A DNA stretch of 64,000 nt from Burkholderia ubonensis (GTDB lineage Bacteria; Pseudomonadota; Gammaproteobacteria; Burkholderiales; Burkholderiaceae). The notes beneath the pieces were generated by a model. That model was not told where the DNA came from and made no database searches. It saw nothing but the letters and a program-made list of their open reading frames with translations. This document shows positions 53,729 to 62,997 of this stretch, piece after piece. How positions within the stretch are numbered: the stretch's first letter is position 1; each line of letters begins with the position of its first letter. The position numbers were made by a program, and so were the translations under genes. Where the stretch lies: the NCBI RefSeq assembly GCF_001718695.1, contig NZ_CP013420.1:1984001-2048000 (forward strand). Direction: 5' to 3'.

Positions 53729-54349
53729 ATGTCCGACATCGAGGCCGCCAAGCCCGCGTCGCGACGCGCGCGACAGGCGATCCCGGGCGCTGCCGCGCAG
53801 GAGCATCTGCTGCGCGCCGCCGAGGAGCTGTTTTACAAGGAAGGGGTGCGCGCGGTCGGCATCGAGGCCGTCGTGGAACGCGCGGGCGTCAACAAGATGA
53901 GCCTGTACCGCCAGTTCTCGTCGAAGGACGAGCTGGTGCTCGCGTACCTGGAGCGGATGGATGCGTGCTTTTTCGAGCGCTTCGACGCGAGCGTCGCGAA
54001 GCATCCCGGCCAGCCGAAGGCGCAGCTGGTCCAGTATTTCGTCGATCTCGCCGAGCGCGCGTCGCAGAAGGACTACCGCGGCTGCCCGTTCGTGAACGTC
54101 GCGGCGGAATTCCCGGACGCGTCGCATCCGGCGCGCGAACGCGTCGCGCAGAACAAGGAACAGCTGATGGCGCGGCTCGTGGCGCTGTGCGAAAGCGCCG
54201 GCGCGCGCGCGCCGGCGAAGCTCGCCGATTCGCTCGCGCTCGTGATCGAGGGGATCTATGCGGCAAGCCAGACGTATCGGCACGGCGCCACGCCGATCGG
54301 CATCGCGCCCGAGCTCGTCACGCAGCTGATCGAGGCCGCTTGCGCGTGA
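53729..54349 (+). CDS. TetR/AcrR-family transcriptional regulator
   Basis: A 206-residue repressor. The N-terminal helix-turn-helix is within LLRAAEELFYKEGVRAVGIE and AVVERAGVNKMSLYRQFSSK, with the recognition helix MSLYRQF. The C-terminal half is the ligand-binding domain (Cys in YRGCPFVNVAAEFPD, as in several TetR proteins responding to reactive compounds). The ATG at 53729 has AGGG upstream; the frame extends further but crosses the operator. It is divergent from the MFS gene and probably represses both. The ligand is unknown. Confidence 0.92.
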   Translation: MSDIEAAKPASRRARQAIPGAAAQEHLLRAAEELFYKEGVRAVGIEAVVERAGVNKMSLYRQFSSKDELVLAYLERMDACFFERFDASVAKHPGQPKAQLVQYFVDLAERASQKDYRGCPFVNVAAEFPDASHPARERVAQNKEQLMARLVALCESAGARAPAKLADSLALVIEGIYAASQTYRHGATPIGIAPELVTQLIEAACA

Positions 54350-54434
54350 TCAACGGCGAACGGGCCGCGCGGCATGCCAGGCCGCGCGGCCGCCCGCTAC
54401 AATGCGACTCCCGCCGCCCCCACCCCGCACCGCC

Positions 54435-55016
54435 ATGACCGACGCCCGCTCCGATTCACACGACGCGCACGACGACATCCTCGCCGCCACCCGGCACTGG
54501 CTCGCGCGCGCGGTGATCGGGCTCAATCTGTGCCCGTTCGCGAAGAGCGTGTACGTGAAGGATCAGGTGCGCTATGCGATCAGCGAAGCCACGACGCTCG
54601 AGGACGCGCTCGCCGATCTCGAGACCGAGCTGCTGCGGCTCGACGCCGCCGACCCGCGGCAGGTCGACACGACGCTCGTGATCTACCCGCATGCGTTCGC
54701 GGAATTCCTCGACTACAACGATGCGCTGTTCTTCGCCGACCGGCTCGTCCGGCAACTGAAGCTCGACGGCGTGCTGCAGATCGCGAGCTTCCATCCGCGC
54801 TACCAGTTCGACGGCACGGAGCCGGACGACATCGAGAACTATACGAACCGCGCGCCGTATCCGATCCTGCACCTGCTGCGCGAGGACAGCATCGCGCGCG
54901 CGGCCGACGCGTTCCCGGACGCGTCCGCGATCTACGAAAAGAACCAGGAAACCCTGCGCCGCCTCGGCCACGACGGCTGGCGCGACTGGATGAGCCGCCC
55001 CGGCGACGACGTGTGA
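54435..55016 (+). CDS. DUF1415 family protein
   Basis: A 193-residue protein of the DUF1415 family. Typical segments are HWLARAVIGLNLCPFAKSVY with a conserved Cys, TTLVIYPHAFAEFLDYN, and IASFHPRYQFDGTEPDDIEN followed by TNRAPYPILHLLRE. No signal peptide or membrane segment is visible. Function is unknown; the conserved His, Cys and acidic residues suggest an enzyme. A -10-like TACAAT at about 54400 precedes it. Confidence 0.88.
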   Translation: MTDARSDSHDAHDDILAATRHWLARAVIGLNLCPFAKSVYVKDQVRYAISEATTLEDALADLETELLRLDAADPRQVDTTLVIYPHAFAEFLDYNDALFFADRLVRQLKLDGVLQIASFHPRYQFDGTEPDDIENYTNRAPYPILHLLREDSIARAADAFPDASAIYEKNQETLRRLGHDGWRDWMSRPGDDV

Positions 55017-55064
55017 GCGGGCGTCGCGTCACCGCCGCGCCCCGGCCGAACGCGACTCAGCGAC

Positions 55065-55943
55065 TCAGTGTGCGGCCGGCGCCGTTTCCTCGCCGCCCTG
55101 CGGCACGAAGAACCGCTCGCGCAGCTCCGCCAGCCCGAACATGTCGAGAATCTCGTTCAGCCGCTCGCTCGGCCGCCGGCGCGGCAGGTTCTTGTACTGC
55201 GCGATGATCAGCTCGTTCTTCATCGAATGCTCCCAGCCGACCAGCTCGGTCACGCTGACCTGGTAGCCGTGCGCTTCGAGCTGCAGGCAGCGCAGCACGT
55301 TGGTGATCTGGCTGCCGAATTCGCGCGTGTGCAGCGGATGCCGCCACACCTCGGTCAGCGCGCTCGCGAGCGACTTGCCCTTGTTCCGGCGCAGCACGCC
55401 CGCGATTTCCGCCTGGCAGCACGGCACCAGCACGATGTGCCGCGCGCGCTTCGCGAGCGCGAAGCGGATCGCGTCGTCGGTCGCCGTGTCGCACGCGTGC
55501 AGCGCGGTGACGACGTCGACCGTCTCGGGCAGCTTCGGCGACGTGATCGAATCGGCGACCGACAGGTTCAGGAACGACATCCCGCCGAACCCCAGCCGCG
55601 CGGCGAGCTCGGTCGAGCGCGCGACCAGTTCCTCGCGCGTCTCGATCCCGTAGATGTGCGACGCGAACGCCGGCGTGCCGTGCCCCGGCTGCTGCTTGAA
55701 GAACAGGTCGTACAGGATGAAGCCGAGATACGACTTGCCCGCGCCGTGGTCGACGAGCGTCACGGCGCCCCGGTCGGCCTGCACGCCGGCGAGCAGCGGC
55801 TCGATGAACTGGAACAGGTGATAGACCTGCTTCAGCTTGCGGCGGCTGTCCTGGTTCAGCTTGCCGTCGCGGGTCAGGATGTGCAGTTCCTTCAGCAGCT
55901 CGACGGACTGCTCCGGACGAATTTCGTGGGTCTTGTTCGACAT
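55065..55943 (-). CDS. SAM-dependent methyltransferase (Methyltransf_32 type)
   Basis: A 292-residue methyltransferase-like protein. The SAM motif is VDHGAGKSYLGFILYD, and DVVTALHACDTATDDAI with IVLVPCCQAEIAGVL are the second and third signatures of the METTL25/GSTCD-like Methyltransf_32 family. The double Cys in VPCCQ is characteristic. Its substrate is unknown; eukaryotic relatives act on RNA or ribosomal protein. It is transcribed in the same direction as the following methyltransferase gene but is separated by about 90 bases. Confidence 0.85.
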   Translation of the reverse strand: MSNKTHEIRPEQSVELLKELHILTRDGKLNQDSRRKLKQVYHLFQFIEPLLAGVQADRGAVTLVDHGAGKSYLGFILYDLFFKQQPGHGTPAFASHIYGIETREELVARSTELAARLGFGGMSFLNLSVADSITSPKLPETVDVVTALHACDTATDDAIRFALAKRARHIVLVPCCQAEIAGVLRRNKGKSLASALTEVWRHPLHTREFGSQITNVLRCLQLEAHGYQVSVTELVGWEHSMKNELIIAQYKNLPRRRPSERLNEILDMFGLAELRERFFVPQGGEETAPAAH

Positions 55944-56035
55944 CGGGAAGCGGCGCCGGGCCGCGTGCGAACGATGCCCGCGGCCCGACGGCGAAAAAAC
56001 GTGAGGAATGGCGACAGTTTACCGAAAACGCGCGC

Positions 56036-57169
56036 TCAGCTCCGCGCGCCGAGCCGCCACAGCGACGTCACCTCGGCGCGGCGCGCCGCGTAGAGCGGAT
56101 CGTCGGCGTCGGCCGCCTTCGGATGCGCGGGACGGATGTCGTCGCGGCCGAGCACGACGAGGCCGGCTGCGTCGATCCACTGCAGCAGCGTGTCGCGCGG
56201 CCGCAGCCCGAGATGCTCGGCGAAATCGGACAGGATCAGCCAGCCCTCGCCGCCCGGCTCCAGATGCGCGGCGAGCCCGGCGAGGAAGCCGCGCAGCATG
56301 CGGCTGTCCGGATCGTAGACCGCATATTCGATCGGCGCGCTCGGCCGGGCCGGCACCCACGGCGGGTTGCAGACCACGAGCGGCGCGCGGCCGGCCGGAA
56401 ACAGGTCGGCCTCGACGACGTCGACCTGCGCCGCGCAGCCGAGCCGCTCGACGTTCTCGCGCGCGCACGCGAGCGCCCGCGAGTCCTGGTCGGTCGCGAC
56501 GACGCGCTTGACGCCGCGCGCGGCGAGCACCGCGGCCAGCACGCCGGTGCCGGTGCCGATGTCGAACGCCAGCGTGTCGGCCGGCAGCGGCGCGCGCGCG
56601 ACGAGCTCGACGTATTCGCCGCGCACCGGCGAAAACACGCCGTAGTGCGGGTGGATCGCCGCGCCGCCGAGCGCCGGAATCGGCACGCCCTTCTTGCGCC
56701 ATTCATGCGCGCCGACGAGGCCGAGCAGCTCGCGCAGCGACACGACCGACGGCGCGCCGCCGGGGCCGTACGCTTCCTCGCACGCCGCGCGCACGTCGGG
56801 CGCGCGGCGCAGCGGGATCGTGTAGTCGGCGTCGAGCGGAATCAGCAGCATCCCGAGCGTGCGGGCGCGCTGCGACTGCGCGAGGCGATGCAGGTTGAAC
56901 GCGTCGACGCCGGCCGCGGCCTTCGCCTTCTTCGGCTTGCGGTCGACGCGGCGCGCCATCGCCTGCACGAGCTGGCGCGCATTCTGGAAGTCGCCCTGCC
57001 AGACGAGCGCGGTGCCCTCGCATGCGAGGCGGTAGGCGGCGTCGGCGTTGATGCGGTCGTCGGCCGGCACCGCGCGCTTGGGCGCCGCCACGCCGGCTTC
57101 GGAGCGCCAGCGCACGGCATGATCGACGCCGGCGGCGTCGGTCCAGTGGAAAACGGGAAAATCGGTCAC
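56036..57169 (-). CDS. Class-I SAM-dependent methyltransferase with NPPW motif
   Basis: A 377-residue protein with an N-terminal domain (1 to about 190) and a Rossmann methyltransferase domain. SAM motif I is AFDIGTGTGVLAAVLA, and the catalytic-loop motif is VVCNPPWVPA, the N-P-P-(Y/F/W) signature of enzymes methylating amino groups of RNA bases or glutamine. It resembles RlmG/RsmC and PrmC/HemK relatives. The GTG at 57169 is chosen because the residues after it begin the conserved part; the frame is open upstream but GC-rich and unsupported. The target is not known. Confidence 0.85.
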   Translation of the reverse strand: MTDFPVFHWTDAAGVDHAVRWRSEAGVAAPKRAVPADDRINADAAYRLACEGTALVWQGDFQNARQLVQAMARRVDRKPKKAKAAAGVDAFNLHRLAQSQRARTLGMLLIPLDADYTIPLRRAPDVRAACEEAYGPGGAPSVVSLRELLGLVGAHEWRKKGVPIPALGGAAIHPHYGVFSPVRGEYVELVARAPLPADTLAFDIGTGTGVLAAVLAARGVKRVVATDQDSRALACARENVERLGCAAQVDVVEADLFPAGRAPLVVCNPPWVPARPSAPIEYAVYDPDSRMLRGFLAGLAAHLEPGGEGWLILSDFAEHLGLRPRDTLLQWIDAAGLVVLGRDDIRPAHPKAADADDPLYAARRAEVTSLWRLGARS

Positions 57170-57267
57170 GCGAGCTCGGCTACGGTTGGCTTCAGACAGG
57201 CGGTGCAGACGCACCGCGCGGACGACACCATACCGCGCTTTGCCCGTCCCGGCAAAACGGCGGCCGG

Positions 57268-57762
57268 CTAGCCGCCCGACGCCGGCAGCGCCGGCAGGCG
57301 CAGCGTGCCCGCATCGGAAAAGTGCACGGCGCCGAGCGCGCCGCCCGCGATGCGGCCGCGCAGCGCGTACGGCAGCTCGCCCGCCGACGCGGCGCCGGCC
57401 AGGCCCCACACCTGCCGCGCCGCCGCGAACGCGGACACGGAGACCGGCACGTCGAGCACCGCCTCGCCGAAGCGCGGCACGACGCCCGCGCGATCGCTGA
57501 CGCCGCTCGCGAACGGCTGGCCGTTCAGCTCCAGCGCCACCGCGATGCCGTCGTACTCGATCGGCGCATCACTCGGGTTCTGCACGCGCAGCTTCAGCAT
57601 GAAGCGCATCTCGAGCCCCTGCCCGACGAGCGGATCGAGCCCGGCGACCGTCACGGACACGGGCTCGCGCGTGAGGCCCGCGCAACCGCCGAGCATGAAC
57701 AGCGCGGCGAACAGCAACAGCGCGGCGCGCAGCGGTGCGATACGGAACAGGGCGCGGGTCAT
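57268..57762 (-). CDS. LEA type-2 family lipoprotein
   Basis: A 164-residue lipoprotein. Its signal ends in LGGCAG with lipidated Cys27. The rest is an LEA_2 / WHy-type immunoglobulin-like domain (VTVAGLDPLVGQGLEMRFML, LRVQNPSDAPIEYDGIAVAL, with the typical N-P motif). In plants such domains protect against desiccation; bacterial copies are usually outer-membrane or periplasmic proteins of unknown role. The upstream 640 bases contain no gene. Confidence 0.88.
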   Translation of the reverse strand: MTRALFRIAPLRAALLLFAALFMLGGCAGLTREPVSVTVAGLDPLVGQGLEMRFMLKLRVQNPSDAPIEYDGIAVALELNGQPFASGVSDRAGVVPRFGEAVLDVPVSVSAFAAARQVWGLAGAASAGELPYALRGRIAGGALGAVHFSDAGTLRLPALPASGG

Positions 57763-58405
57763 CGGCAGGCCTCCTTGGCGGCAATCGGCGGAATGGATCG
57801 TCGCTGCATTGTACCGACCGCGCCCCGATTCGTAGTTTCCACTTCGCGGCGAGATCGTTAATAGATTAAAACTACGGAAACGACTGAAGCCTCCAAAAGC
57901 GAATTAATACCGACCGGCATTCAATGCCATGCAAAAAATTCTAGATATACGCTTTCTAAATTTTTCGTTTCCTTTACCCAAAACCATCAAGTATATTGAC
58001 CCATCCTTCGAGCAGGCCGACAAACCTTGCAGCGGCATGACGGCGATTCCACGGAACGGCGACATGCCGTCCTGCCGTACTGCGGCCCGGCGCGGTCCGC
58101 CCCGTGGGTCGTCGTTTCAAAGGGAATCAAGGGAATGCGCGCCCGCGCAGGGCGCGCGGCCCCGTGTCGTGTGCGCGAAATCAATTCAGTACAACCCGCG
58201 CACGGCCATTTTGAACCGGCAAGTCAACCGATATCCGGAAACACAGAGGGGGCAGTAAACCATGATTATGTTCACGTAGTCAGCCGGCCGTATTTTCGAA
58301 TAATCCGTCATTGGCATCCGTCATCGCCACCGATTAACGGCGAGGGATTTCCTTTGCCGGCGTTTTCGCAGCACTGAACGATTCTTTCAATAACGAGGTT
58401 TCAGT
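57763..58405. other. Long AT-rich intergenic region
   Basis: About 640 bases separate the LEA2 gene from the M1 aminopeptidase, transcribed in opposite directions. Roughly 57840-58010 is visibly richer in A and T than anything else in the window except the rRNA flanks. Short frames here lack ribosome sites and normal codon bias. Promoters for both neighbours are expected here, but I could not define them. No RNA gene was recognised. Confidence 0.6.
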
Positions 58406-60571
58406 ATGTGGATGAACATTCGCAAGATGCGTTATCTGCCGATGGTCGCCGCGCTCGCGCTCGCCGGATGCGGCGGCGATGACGGCGGCTCGGGCTCCGC
58501 TTCCGCGCTCAGCTCGGCCGGTGCGCCGCAATCGAGCTCGTCGCCGGCGGTCGCCACGGCGCCGAGCGCGTCCAATGTCGACAAGAGCGCGCACCCGGTC
58601 GAGCTGCCCGACACCGTCGTGCCGGTCAACTACCGGCTTTGGTTCCGCCCGAACGACGCGCTGAACGCGTTCGACGGCCGCGCCGACGTCGAGATCAAGG
58701 TGCTCAAGCCGGTGTCGTCCATCGTCGTCGCCGGCCACCGGATCAAGTTCACGAACGGCCGCGTCACGCTGCAGCCGGGCAACATCCAGCTGATCGCGAC
58801 GCCGCAGGACAAGGGCGACTTCTACCAGCTGCGCCCGGCGAGCGGCACGATCTCGCCCGGCAGCTACTCGCTGCACATGGAGTGGTCGGGCATCATCAAC
58901 TTCAAGACCTACGACGATCCGGTCAACCACACGGGCGGCAGCTGCGGCGACGATCCGTATCCGGGCTGCTCGGCCGCCGAAGGGGTGTTCCGCGTCGACC
59001 TGAAGGCGACCGACGGCACGACGAGCGGCGCGATCCTCACGCAGGGCGAAACCAACCTGTCGCGCCAGTGGTTCCCCGGCTGGGACGAGCCGGCGTTCCG
59101 CCCGACCTATGAAGTGACCGCCGAAGTGCCGCAGAACTGGCGCGTCGTGTCGAACGGCGCCGAAAAGCCGTCGACGAATGTCGGCGGCGGCTACAAGCTC
59201 GTGTCGTTCGAGAAGACCCCGCCGATGCCGTCGTACCTGCTGTTCTTCGGCGGCGGCCTGTTCGACACCTACGAGGACGACTTCTCGAGCCCGCTGCCGG
59301 ACGGCAAGGGCCTGCACCTGCGCGTGTTCACGCCGCCGGGCATGCGCGACTGGGCGCAGCCGGCGATGCAGCGGACCAAGCAGGCGCTCGACTTCTACTA
59401 TCGCTATACGGGCATTCCGCTGCCGCTGAAGAAGTTCGACACGGTCGCCGCGAACGACGCGTTCAAGGCCGAGAAGAACCTGAACTTCGGCGGGATGGAG
59501 AACTGGGGCTCGATCCTCGAGTTCGCGGACGACATCCTGCCCGAACCGGGCAAGCCGATGTCGCGCTACGGCAACCAGGTGCTGACGCATGAAGTCGCGC
59601 ACCAGTGGTTCGGCGATCTCGTCACCGCCGACTGGTGGGACAACGTGTGGCTGAACGAGTCGTTCGCGCGGTTCTTCGAAGTGAAGACGACGATCCAGTT
59701 CTTCCCGGACGAGTTCAGCTGGCTCGACCAGGTGACGAACAAGTATCGCGTGATCAACCGCGACATCGGCCCGAACGCGTTCCCGGTCGCGCCGAACTTC
59801 AACGGGTGGGCCTCGAACGACTTCGTGGTGAGCGCGAGCGCGTTCGTCTACAACAAGGGCGCCCACGTGCTGAAGACGATCGAGAACTTCGTCGGCGAGC
59901 AGCCGCTGCGCCAGGGCCTGCAGCAGTACCTGACCGACTACTCGTTCGGCAACGGCACGCCGAAGCGCCTGTGGGACGCGGTGTCGAAGTCGACCGGCCA
60001 GGCCGTCGGCCCGATCGGCGACAGCTATGTGCGCCAGACCGGCGTGCCGCTGGTCTCGCTCGACACGCAGTGCGACCTGACGAAGAACCAGACCATCGTC
60101 ACGCTGAAGCAGCAGCCGTTCCCGAACAAGAATCCGTATCCGGGCACGCAGTGGACGGTGCCGATCACGCTCGCATACGGCCAGGGTCTCGCCAATCGCA
60201 CGACCTACGCGCTGAAGGATACGCAGGCGCAGATCCGGATCGACGGCTGCACGGGCGTGGTGGCGGACCCGAGCGGGCTCGACTACTACGTCGTGAACTA
60301 TAGCGACGCGGCATGGAGCGGGCTGCTCACGCAGGTCAACCGCTCGACCGATCCGGTGCTGCTCGCGAACCTGAAGAGCGAAGCCGCGCTGCTGGTCGCG
60401 AACAACCTCGCGCCGGCCTCGCGCTCGACGTCGATCGGCTCGGTCGCCTCGCCGGCCGCGATGAAGCTGCGTCAGACGCCGAGCTTCGGCGGCATCGCAC
60501 CGACGACGAAGGAGCGTCCGTCGCTGCGCTACCAGGGCATGTTCAAGCCGCGCAGGACGCTGGTGCAGTAA
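58406..60571 (+). CDS. M1-family aminopeptidase, lipoprotein
   Basis: A 721-residue zinc aminopeptidase. It has a lipoprotein signal (LALAGC, Cys22) and a Ser/Ala-rich linker up to about residue 60. The exopeptidase motif GGMEN is at 362-366 and HEVAH at 395-399, with the third zinc ligand Glu in NESFARFFEVKTT. It lacks the long C-terminal helical domain of PepN-type enzymes (about 870 residues), so it is a shorter, surface- or periplasm-exposed version. The ATG at 58406 has GAGG upstream. The role may be scavenging of peptides. Confidence 0.92.
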   Translation: MWMNIRKMRYLPMVAALALAGCGGDDGGSGSASALSSAGAPQSSSSPAVATAPSASNVDKSAHPVELPDTVVPVNYRLWFRPNDALNAFDGRADVEIKVLKPVSSIVVAGHRIKFTNGRVTLQPGNIQLIATPQDKGDFYQLRPASGTISPGSYSLHMEWSGIINFKTYDDPVNHTGGSCGDDPYPGCSAAEGVFRVDLKATDGTTSGAILTQGETNLSRQWFPGWDEPAFRPTYEVTAEVPQNWRVVSNGAEKPSTNVGGGYKLVSFEKTPPMPSYLLFFGGGLFDTYEDDFSSPLPDGKGLHLRVFTPPGMRDWAQPAMQRTKQALDFYYRYTGIPLPLKKFDTVAANDAFKAEKNLNFGGMENWGSILEFADDILPEPGKPMSRYGNQVLTHEVAHQWFGDLVTADWWDNVWLNESFARFFEVKTTIQFFPDEFSWLDQVTNKYRVINRDIGPNAFPVAPNFNGWASNDFVVSASAFVYNKGAHVLKTIENFVGEQPLRQGLQQYLTDYSFGNGTPKRLWDAVSKSTGQAVGPIGDSYVRQTGVPLVSLDTQCDLTKNQTIVTLKQQPFPNKNPYPGTQWTVPITLAYGQGLANRTTYALKDTQAQIRIDGCTGVVADPSGLDYYVVNYSDAAWSGLLTQVNRSTDPVLLANLKSEAALLVANNLAPASRSTSIGSVASPAAMKLRQTPSFGGIAPTTKERPSLRYQGMFKPRRTLVQ

Positions 60572-60650
60572 CGGCGACGGCGGCGCTCGCCCGGCCGGGG
60601 CCGCCGCATGCGCGGCGCCGGCCGGCGTTCGAACCGTCTGGTCCGGCGCC

Positions 60651-60679
60651 GGGCCCCGCATGCGGGGCCCGTTTTTTTT
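60651..60679. terminator. Terminator after the M1 aminopeptidase
   Basis: GGGCCCCGC and GCGGGGCCC arms flank a small loop and are followed by GTTTTTTTT. It is aligned mainly for plus-strand transcription. Confidence 0.9.
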
Positions 60680-60687
60680 GCGCGCCG

Positions 60688-61704
60688 CTAGCGGTCGCCG
60701 CGCCGCCGGAACGCCCACCACGCGGCAAGCGCCGTGAAGCCGGCGACGAGCAGCACCATCAGCCAGAAGCCGTGCTTGTTCTCCGAGAACGGAATCCCGC
60801 CGACGTTCATCCCGAAGAACCCCGCGACGATGTTGATCGGCAGCGCGATCACGGTCACGAGCGTCAGCGTGAACAGCGTGCGGTTGTTCTGCTCGTCGAG
60901 GCGCGAGCCGATCTCTTCCTGCAGCAGCTTGATCCGCTCGACGAGCCCGGCGAGATCGGCGAGCACCAGCGAGAATTCCTCGGTCGACTCGCGCAGCTCC
61001 TGCACGTCCTCCGCATGCAGCCACGCGGGCGGCTTCGCGAGCAGCCGGAAGATCGAGCCGGGCTCCGGCGCGAGCATGCGCTGCAGCCGCGTCAGCGTGC
61101 GGCGCATCGCGCCCAGCTCGACGCGGCTCGCGGTCAGGCGCTGCGACAGGAAGCGATCCTCGATGCGGTCGACGTCGACGCTCGTGCGCCGCATGATCTG
61201 GATCAGCAGGTCGGCCTGGTCGCGCAGCAGGTGCACGAGCAGCTCCGCGGGCGAACGGAAACGCTCGCCGTCCCGCACGCTCGCGCGCAAGGTGTCGACC
61301 GAGCGCAGCGGCTTGAGCCGCGCGGTGACCATGATGCGCCGCTCGACGTGGACGAACAGCGTCGCGATCTCCGACGGCGTCAGTTCGAGATTGAACATCA
61401 CGTCGTTGACGATCGCGCGCAGCGCGCCGTCTTCCTGTTCGATGCGGGTCGAGCGCGACCCTTCGTGCAGGAATTCGAAGAAGCTGTCGGGCAGCCCGAG
61501 GTGCGTGCGCATCCAGCGCTCGCTCGCGCCGTGCGCGAGGTTGAAGTGCAGCCAGACGAACGCATCGTCCGGCGCAGCGGCGCGGTGCCCGCGCAGCCAG
61601 TCGGCGGCGGCCTCGGCGTCGAGCATCGCCCCGGGCTCGCCGGGCATGAACCGGAACCCGCACACCATGCCGGAGGTATCCGCGCCGTAAGTCTGTACGA
61701 TCAT
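60688..61704 (-). CDS. zntB: ZntB-type CorA-family zinc transporter
   Basis: A 338-residue inner-membrane pentameric channel of the CorA superfamily. A large cytoplasmic N-terminal domain (1 to about 275) is followed by two transmembrane helices. The GMN signature lies in GFFGMNVGGIPFSENKHGFW between them, with the extended GxN form of ZntB proteins. The helix before TM1 (about 220-260) forms the funnel. ZntB is reported to move zinc by proton-driven transport; earlier work called it an exporter. No regulator is adjacent. Confidence 0.9.
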   Translation of the reverse strand: MIVQTYGADTSGMVCGFRFMPGEPGAMLDAEAAADWLRGHRAAAPDDAFVWLHFNLAHGASERWMRTHLGLPDSFFEFLHEGSRSTRIEQEDGALRAIVNDVMFNLELTPSEIATLFVHVERRIMVTARLKPLRSVDTLRASVRDGERFRSPAELLVHLLRDQADLLIQIMRRTSVDVDRIEDRFLSQRLTASRVELGAMRRTLTRLQRMLAPEPGSIFRLLAKPPAWLHAEDVQELRESTEEFSLVLADLAGLVERIKLLQEEIGSRLDEQNNRTLFTLTLVTVIALPINIVAGFFGMNVGGIPFSENKHGFWLMVLLVAGFTALAAWWAFRRRGDR

Positions 61705-61902
61705 GTCGAAGGTCGTGCGGCGCGCGGCGGACGGGCATCATCGGCGGGCGCGCCGCACGCGCCCGGACGCCGCGCAGGGAAAGGAACCACGACGTATGCC
61801 CGACCGATGTGACGTTTTCGTGACGATGTCACGAACGGCGTCGCGGCGTCGAACGCAACGCGCCGCCCGGCGGGCGGCGCAAGCATCGGCAACGGGGGCG
61901 GC

Positions 61903-62874
61903 TTACTGGCGGTTCTGCGACTGCTCGGCGGACGGGCACGCGGGATCCTTGCCCCAGTGGCCGTCGCACACGCGCCACCGGCACAGCTGATCCTCGAAGA
62001 AGCCGCGCTCCGAACACTCCTTCACGCGCGCGCCGAGCGTCGCGCCGCCCGCCGTCGCGGCGGTCTTGGTCGGCGCAGCCTGCGCCGCGGGCTTCTTGTC
62101 GGCCGGCTTCGTGCGCGCGACAAGCGCCGCGAGCAGGTCGGCATCCGGATCGTCCTTCGCACTCGCCGTGCGCGTCGACGCGTCGCGACGCTTCTTCGCC
62201 TGCGCGACTTCGGCCTGCTGCTCCTTGCGACGCTTTTTGGCCTCGACCTTTGCTTCGGCTTTTGCGTCGGCCTTCGCGCGCGCGGCATCGGTCTTGCTGC
62301 GGGCGGCGACCGTGGCGGCCGAGGTCGCCTTCGCTGCCGGCTTCGCGCCCTTCGCGGCATCGGCTTTGGCTGCCGCGGCCGGCGCGACGGCCGGCGCGGC
62401 GGCGCCCGACGCAGCGGCGCCCGACGCGTCATCGGCGCCGCTCGCGAGCGCGCGCGACAGGCGGCCGTTGTCCGCGGCGGGCGCGGACGATGCGGATGCA
62501 ACGGTTCGGGAAGCTGCGTCGTCGTTGACGATCGTGGCGGGCTGCGGCGCGCTCGCGACCTGCGGCGCAACGGCGCTGGCGGGCGCGGCCTTCGCCGGCA
62601 CCGGCGCGGCAGGTGCCGCGGGTGCGGCAGCCACCGCCGTGGTGGTGTCGTCCGCCTGCTGCATGCGCCACGCGCCCCAGCCGCCGACCGCGACCACGAG
62701 CGCGACGACGGCTGCGATCGGCGCCTTCAGCGAACGGCGCGGCGGTTCGGGCTGCGGTGCGACGCGTCCCTCCAGATCCGCGAGAATCCGCGAATGCTGG
62801 GACCCGTCGGCCTGTTTCGTGTCGGACAGCAGGCTGGGCGGAGTTTTTGAATTCGAATTGTCCGGCGCACTCAT
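61903..62874 (-). CDS. Ala/Lys-rich single-pass membrane protein with C-terminal Cys motif
   Basis: A 323-residue protein of low complexity. A cytoplasmic N-terminus (1-50) precedes one transmembrane helix (about 52-70, APIAAVVALVVAVGGWGAW), then a long periplasmic Ala/Pro/Lys-rich stretch. The C-terminus has a compact motif with spaced cysteines, CSERGFFEDQLCRWRVCDGH, then WGKDPACP, which probably folds with disulfides. I do not recognise the protein family. Its start is preceded by AT-rich sequence, and it is divergent from the M15 peptidase gene 123 bases away. Confidence 0.75.
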   Translation of the reverse strand: MSAPDNSNSKTPPSLLSDTKQADGSQHSRILADLEGRVAPQPEPPRRSLKAPIAAVVALVVAVGGWGAWRMQQADDTTTAVAAAPAAPAAPVPAKAAPASAVAPQVASAPQPATIVNDDAASRTVASASSAPAADNGRLSRALASGADDASGAAASGAAAPAVAPAAAAKADAAKGAKPAAKATSAATVAARSKTDAARAKADAKAEAKVEAKKRRKEQQAEVAQAKKRRDASTRTASAKDDPDADLLAALVARTKPADKKPAAQAAPTKTAATAGGATLGARVKECSERGFFEDQLCRWRVCDGHWGKDPACPSAEQSQNRQ

Positions 62875-62997
62875 TCAGTGTCTCATTGAATCCTGGTTTA
62901 ATTCGCCGCGATAATATAGCCCGGCCTCTCAGAGCAGGGCCTGATTCTAAGAGCAAGCATTGCAAAACACAATCAATTCCAATTTCCGGGGATTTCG

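Noticed and set aside
57929..58258. A 109-codon frame in the gap before the M1 aminopeptidase
   Set aside because: It changes from AT-rich to GC-rich codons midway, lacks a ribosome site, and has no conserved features.
58334..61741. A very long (over 1,100 codons) minus-strand open frame
   Set aside because: It runs antisense to the M1 aminopeptidase and out of frame with zntB. The translation is Arg-rich noise, and the real genes on this stretch have catalytic motifs.
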